Shown: one piece after another, positions 63,095-64,000 of the stretch
Layout: the number at the start of each line of letters is the position of its first letter
Numbering within the stretch: position 1 is the stretch's first letter
DNA from: Marinibactrum halimedae
GTDB taxonomy: Bacteria > Pseudomonadota > Gammaproteobacteria > Pseudomonadales > Cellvibrionaceae
Length of the DNA stretch: 64,000 nt
Direction of reading: 5' to 3'
Assembly: GCF_021234875.1 (NCBI RefSeq)
Contig: NZ_JAJQVM010000029.1
Span: forward strand, 1 to 64,000
Program-made: the position numbers and the translations under genes
The notes under the pieces: model-generated
What the model was told of the DNA's origin: nothing
What the model saw: only the letters and a program-made list of their open reading frames with translations
Databases searched by the model: none

Positions 63095-64000
63095 TCATCC
63101 GTGAAAATAAATCCCGCCCAATACAACGGGTTGTGAGGCTCCGGTTGCAAAATAATCATTCCCTGGTAGCTGATGCATCGTCTGATGTGCCAACCAAGCA
63201 AATCCTACTGCTTCTACCCAGTCTGGATGAACACCGATTGCTTCGGAGGTTTTGACTGCAATTAAGGGTAAGTAGGATTGCAGACGTTCCATAAGAAAGG
63301 TGTTGCTCGCTCCGCCGCCACAAATGTAAAGAGTTTCGGCTTCTTGTTCGTGAATATTGGCGGCCGCAGATAAGGTTTGCGCAGTAAGCTCAACCAGTGT
63401 GGCTTGGGTGTCTTCAGGGGAAGGGGTGCTTTCAAGTAATTGGATGATGGCGTCCACCCAAGTGAGGTTGAACTCTTCTAGCCCAGTGCTTTTGGGATGA
63501 GGTTGATGAAAGTAGGGGTGTTTGAGGAGTGCTTCTAACAAGGAAGAGTTTACAGCGCCAGTGCGGGCCCAGTTACCGTTGTCGTCAAAAGGTAATCCTT
63601 TGTGACGTCGAATCCACCCATCCAATAAAGTGTTGCCTGGCCCAGTATCGTAGCCAATGGTTGGATCTCTTTCTGGTATAACGCTGATGTTGGCAATTCC
63701 ACCAATATTGGCCACCAAGGTTGTGTGTTGTTTCTTGCCAAAAAGTGCCCTGTGAAAAGCAGGTGCAAGGGGGGCGCCTTCACCGCCTGCTGCCATATCT
63801 TTTCGGCGAAAATCTGCCACAGTGGTAATACCAGTGTGATGTGCAATAAAGCTGGGGTCGCCAATTTGAATGGTAAATGGTCCTCCATGATCTTTTGATG
63901 GGCGGTGGCGGATGGTTTGCCCATGAGAGCCAATGGCGTTGATGTGCTCAGGTTTTAGATTTTGTTTTTCGAGCAATTGTAAGCAAAGCTGTGAGAAAGT
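63095..64000 (-). CDS. anmK: Anhydro-N-acetylmuramic acid kinase (5' end outside the window)
   Basis: AnmK opens and phosphorylates 1,6-anhydro-MurNAc released by cell-wall turnover, giving MurNAc-6-P for recycling. About 300 of some 370 residues are present; the frame stays open to base 64000 and the N-terminal ATP-site is cut off by the window edge. Visible parts: NAIGSHGQTIRHRP (catalytic-region His), TTVADFRRKDMAAGGEGAPL (the conserved Asp/Arg), NIGGIANISVI, DTGPGNTLLD and the C-terminal ICGGGASNTFLMERL. It converges with erpA; the pairing matches Pseudomonas. Confidence 0.93.
   Translation of the reverse strand, partial: TFSQLCLQLLEKQNLKPEHINAIGSHGQTIRHRPSKDHGGPFTIQIGDPSFIAHHTGITTVADFRRKDMAAGGEGAPLAPAFHRALFGKKQHTTLVANIGGIANISVIPERDPTIGYDTGPGNTLLDGWIRRHKGLPFDDNGNWARTGAVNSSLLEALLKHPYFHQPHPKSTGLEEFNLTWVDAIIQLLESTPSPEDTQATLVELTAQTLSAAANIHEQEAETLYICGGGASNTFLMERLQSYLPLIAVKTSEAIGVHPDWVEAVGFAWLAHQTMHQLPGNDYFATGASQPVVLGGIYFHG

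Overview
The window reads as chromosome of a marine-type gammaproteobacterium. The argC / coiled-coil protein / bactofilin / erpA / anmK order at the right end matches the arrangement known in Pseudomonas and its relatives. Tex, EttA, UvrA, Hsp15/Hsp33, type II NADH dehydrogenase and three giant Oar-like TonB-dependent receptors fit the same picture. No narrower placement is claimed. There is no tRNA, rRNA, prophage or CRISPR array. The only mobile element is a decayed IS4-family copy near the left end.

Layout. 1-1.55 kb: the 3' remnant of a polysaccharide-initiating sugar transferase, then the IS4 relic, which sits inside what was a perfect intrinsic terminator. 1.56-6.3 kb: a SulP transporter, rfbC-rfbD (dTDP-rhamnose) and manC (GDP-mannose). 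6.5-13.9 kb: uvrA, an Ig-like surface lipoprotein and tex. 14.1-18.4 kb: a small membrane protein, a class II-like sirtuin, two small unknown genes in AT-rich gaps, and cysQ. 18.5-21.2 kb: a HAD nucleotidase coupled to an ELM1-family gene, then a glycosyltransferase preceded by an overlapping 22-codon ORF. 21.2-28.6 kb: a seven-gene minus-strand LPS/O-antigen cluster with five glycosyltransferases, an O-antigen ligase and a YrbL-like kinase. 28.8-34.4 kb: hslR, ndh, a secreted HtrA-like protease, hslO and a GNAT acetyltransferase. 34.4-40.7 kb: a secreted ExeM/NucH nuclease, a lipoprotein, two PilZ proteins and ettA. 41-55.3 kb: three Oar-like receptors (two are tandem paralogues) around udk-nupC, ending at a divergent EEP-family lipoprotein. 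55.4-64 kb: glyA, an HDOD protein, a CLC channel, a Cys-rich ORF made of tandem repeats, argC, a coiled-coil membrane protein, bactofilin, erpA and the 3' part of anmK.

How the genes may work together. The rfbC/D and manC products would feed the 21-28 kb glycosyltransferase cluster. The region from 34 to 55 kb holds a secreted nuclease, a second EEP-fold hydrolase, three outer-membrane receptors, a nucleoside/H+ or Na+ symporter and a uridine kinase. This can be read as a dispersed set for scavenging extracellular nucleic acid; that reading is inference.

Recurring oddities. Short imperfect tandem repeats with a 16-19 bp period occur at six separate places, mostly at gene ends. One of them creates a metallothionein-like CxC reading frame. 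GTG and TTG starts are frequent (uvrA, sirtuin, udk, nupC, argC, GNAT, EEP lipoprotein).
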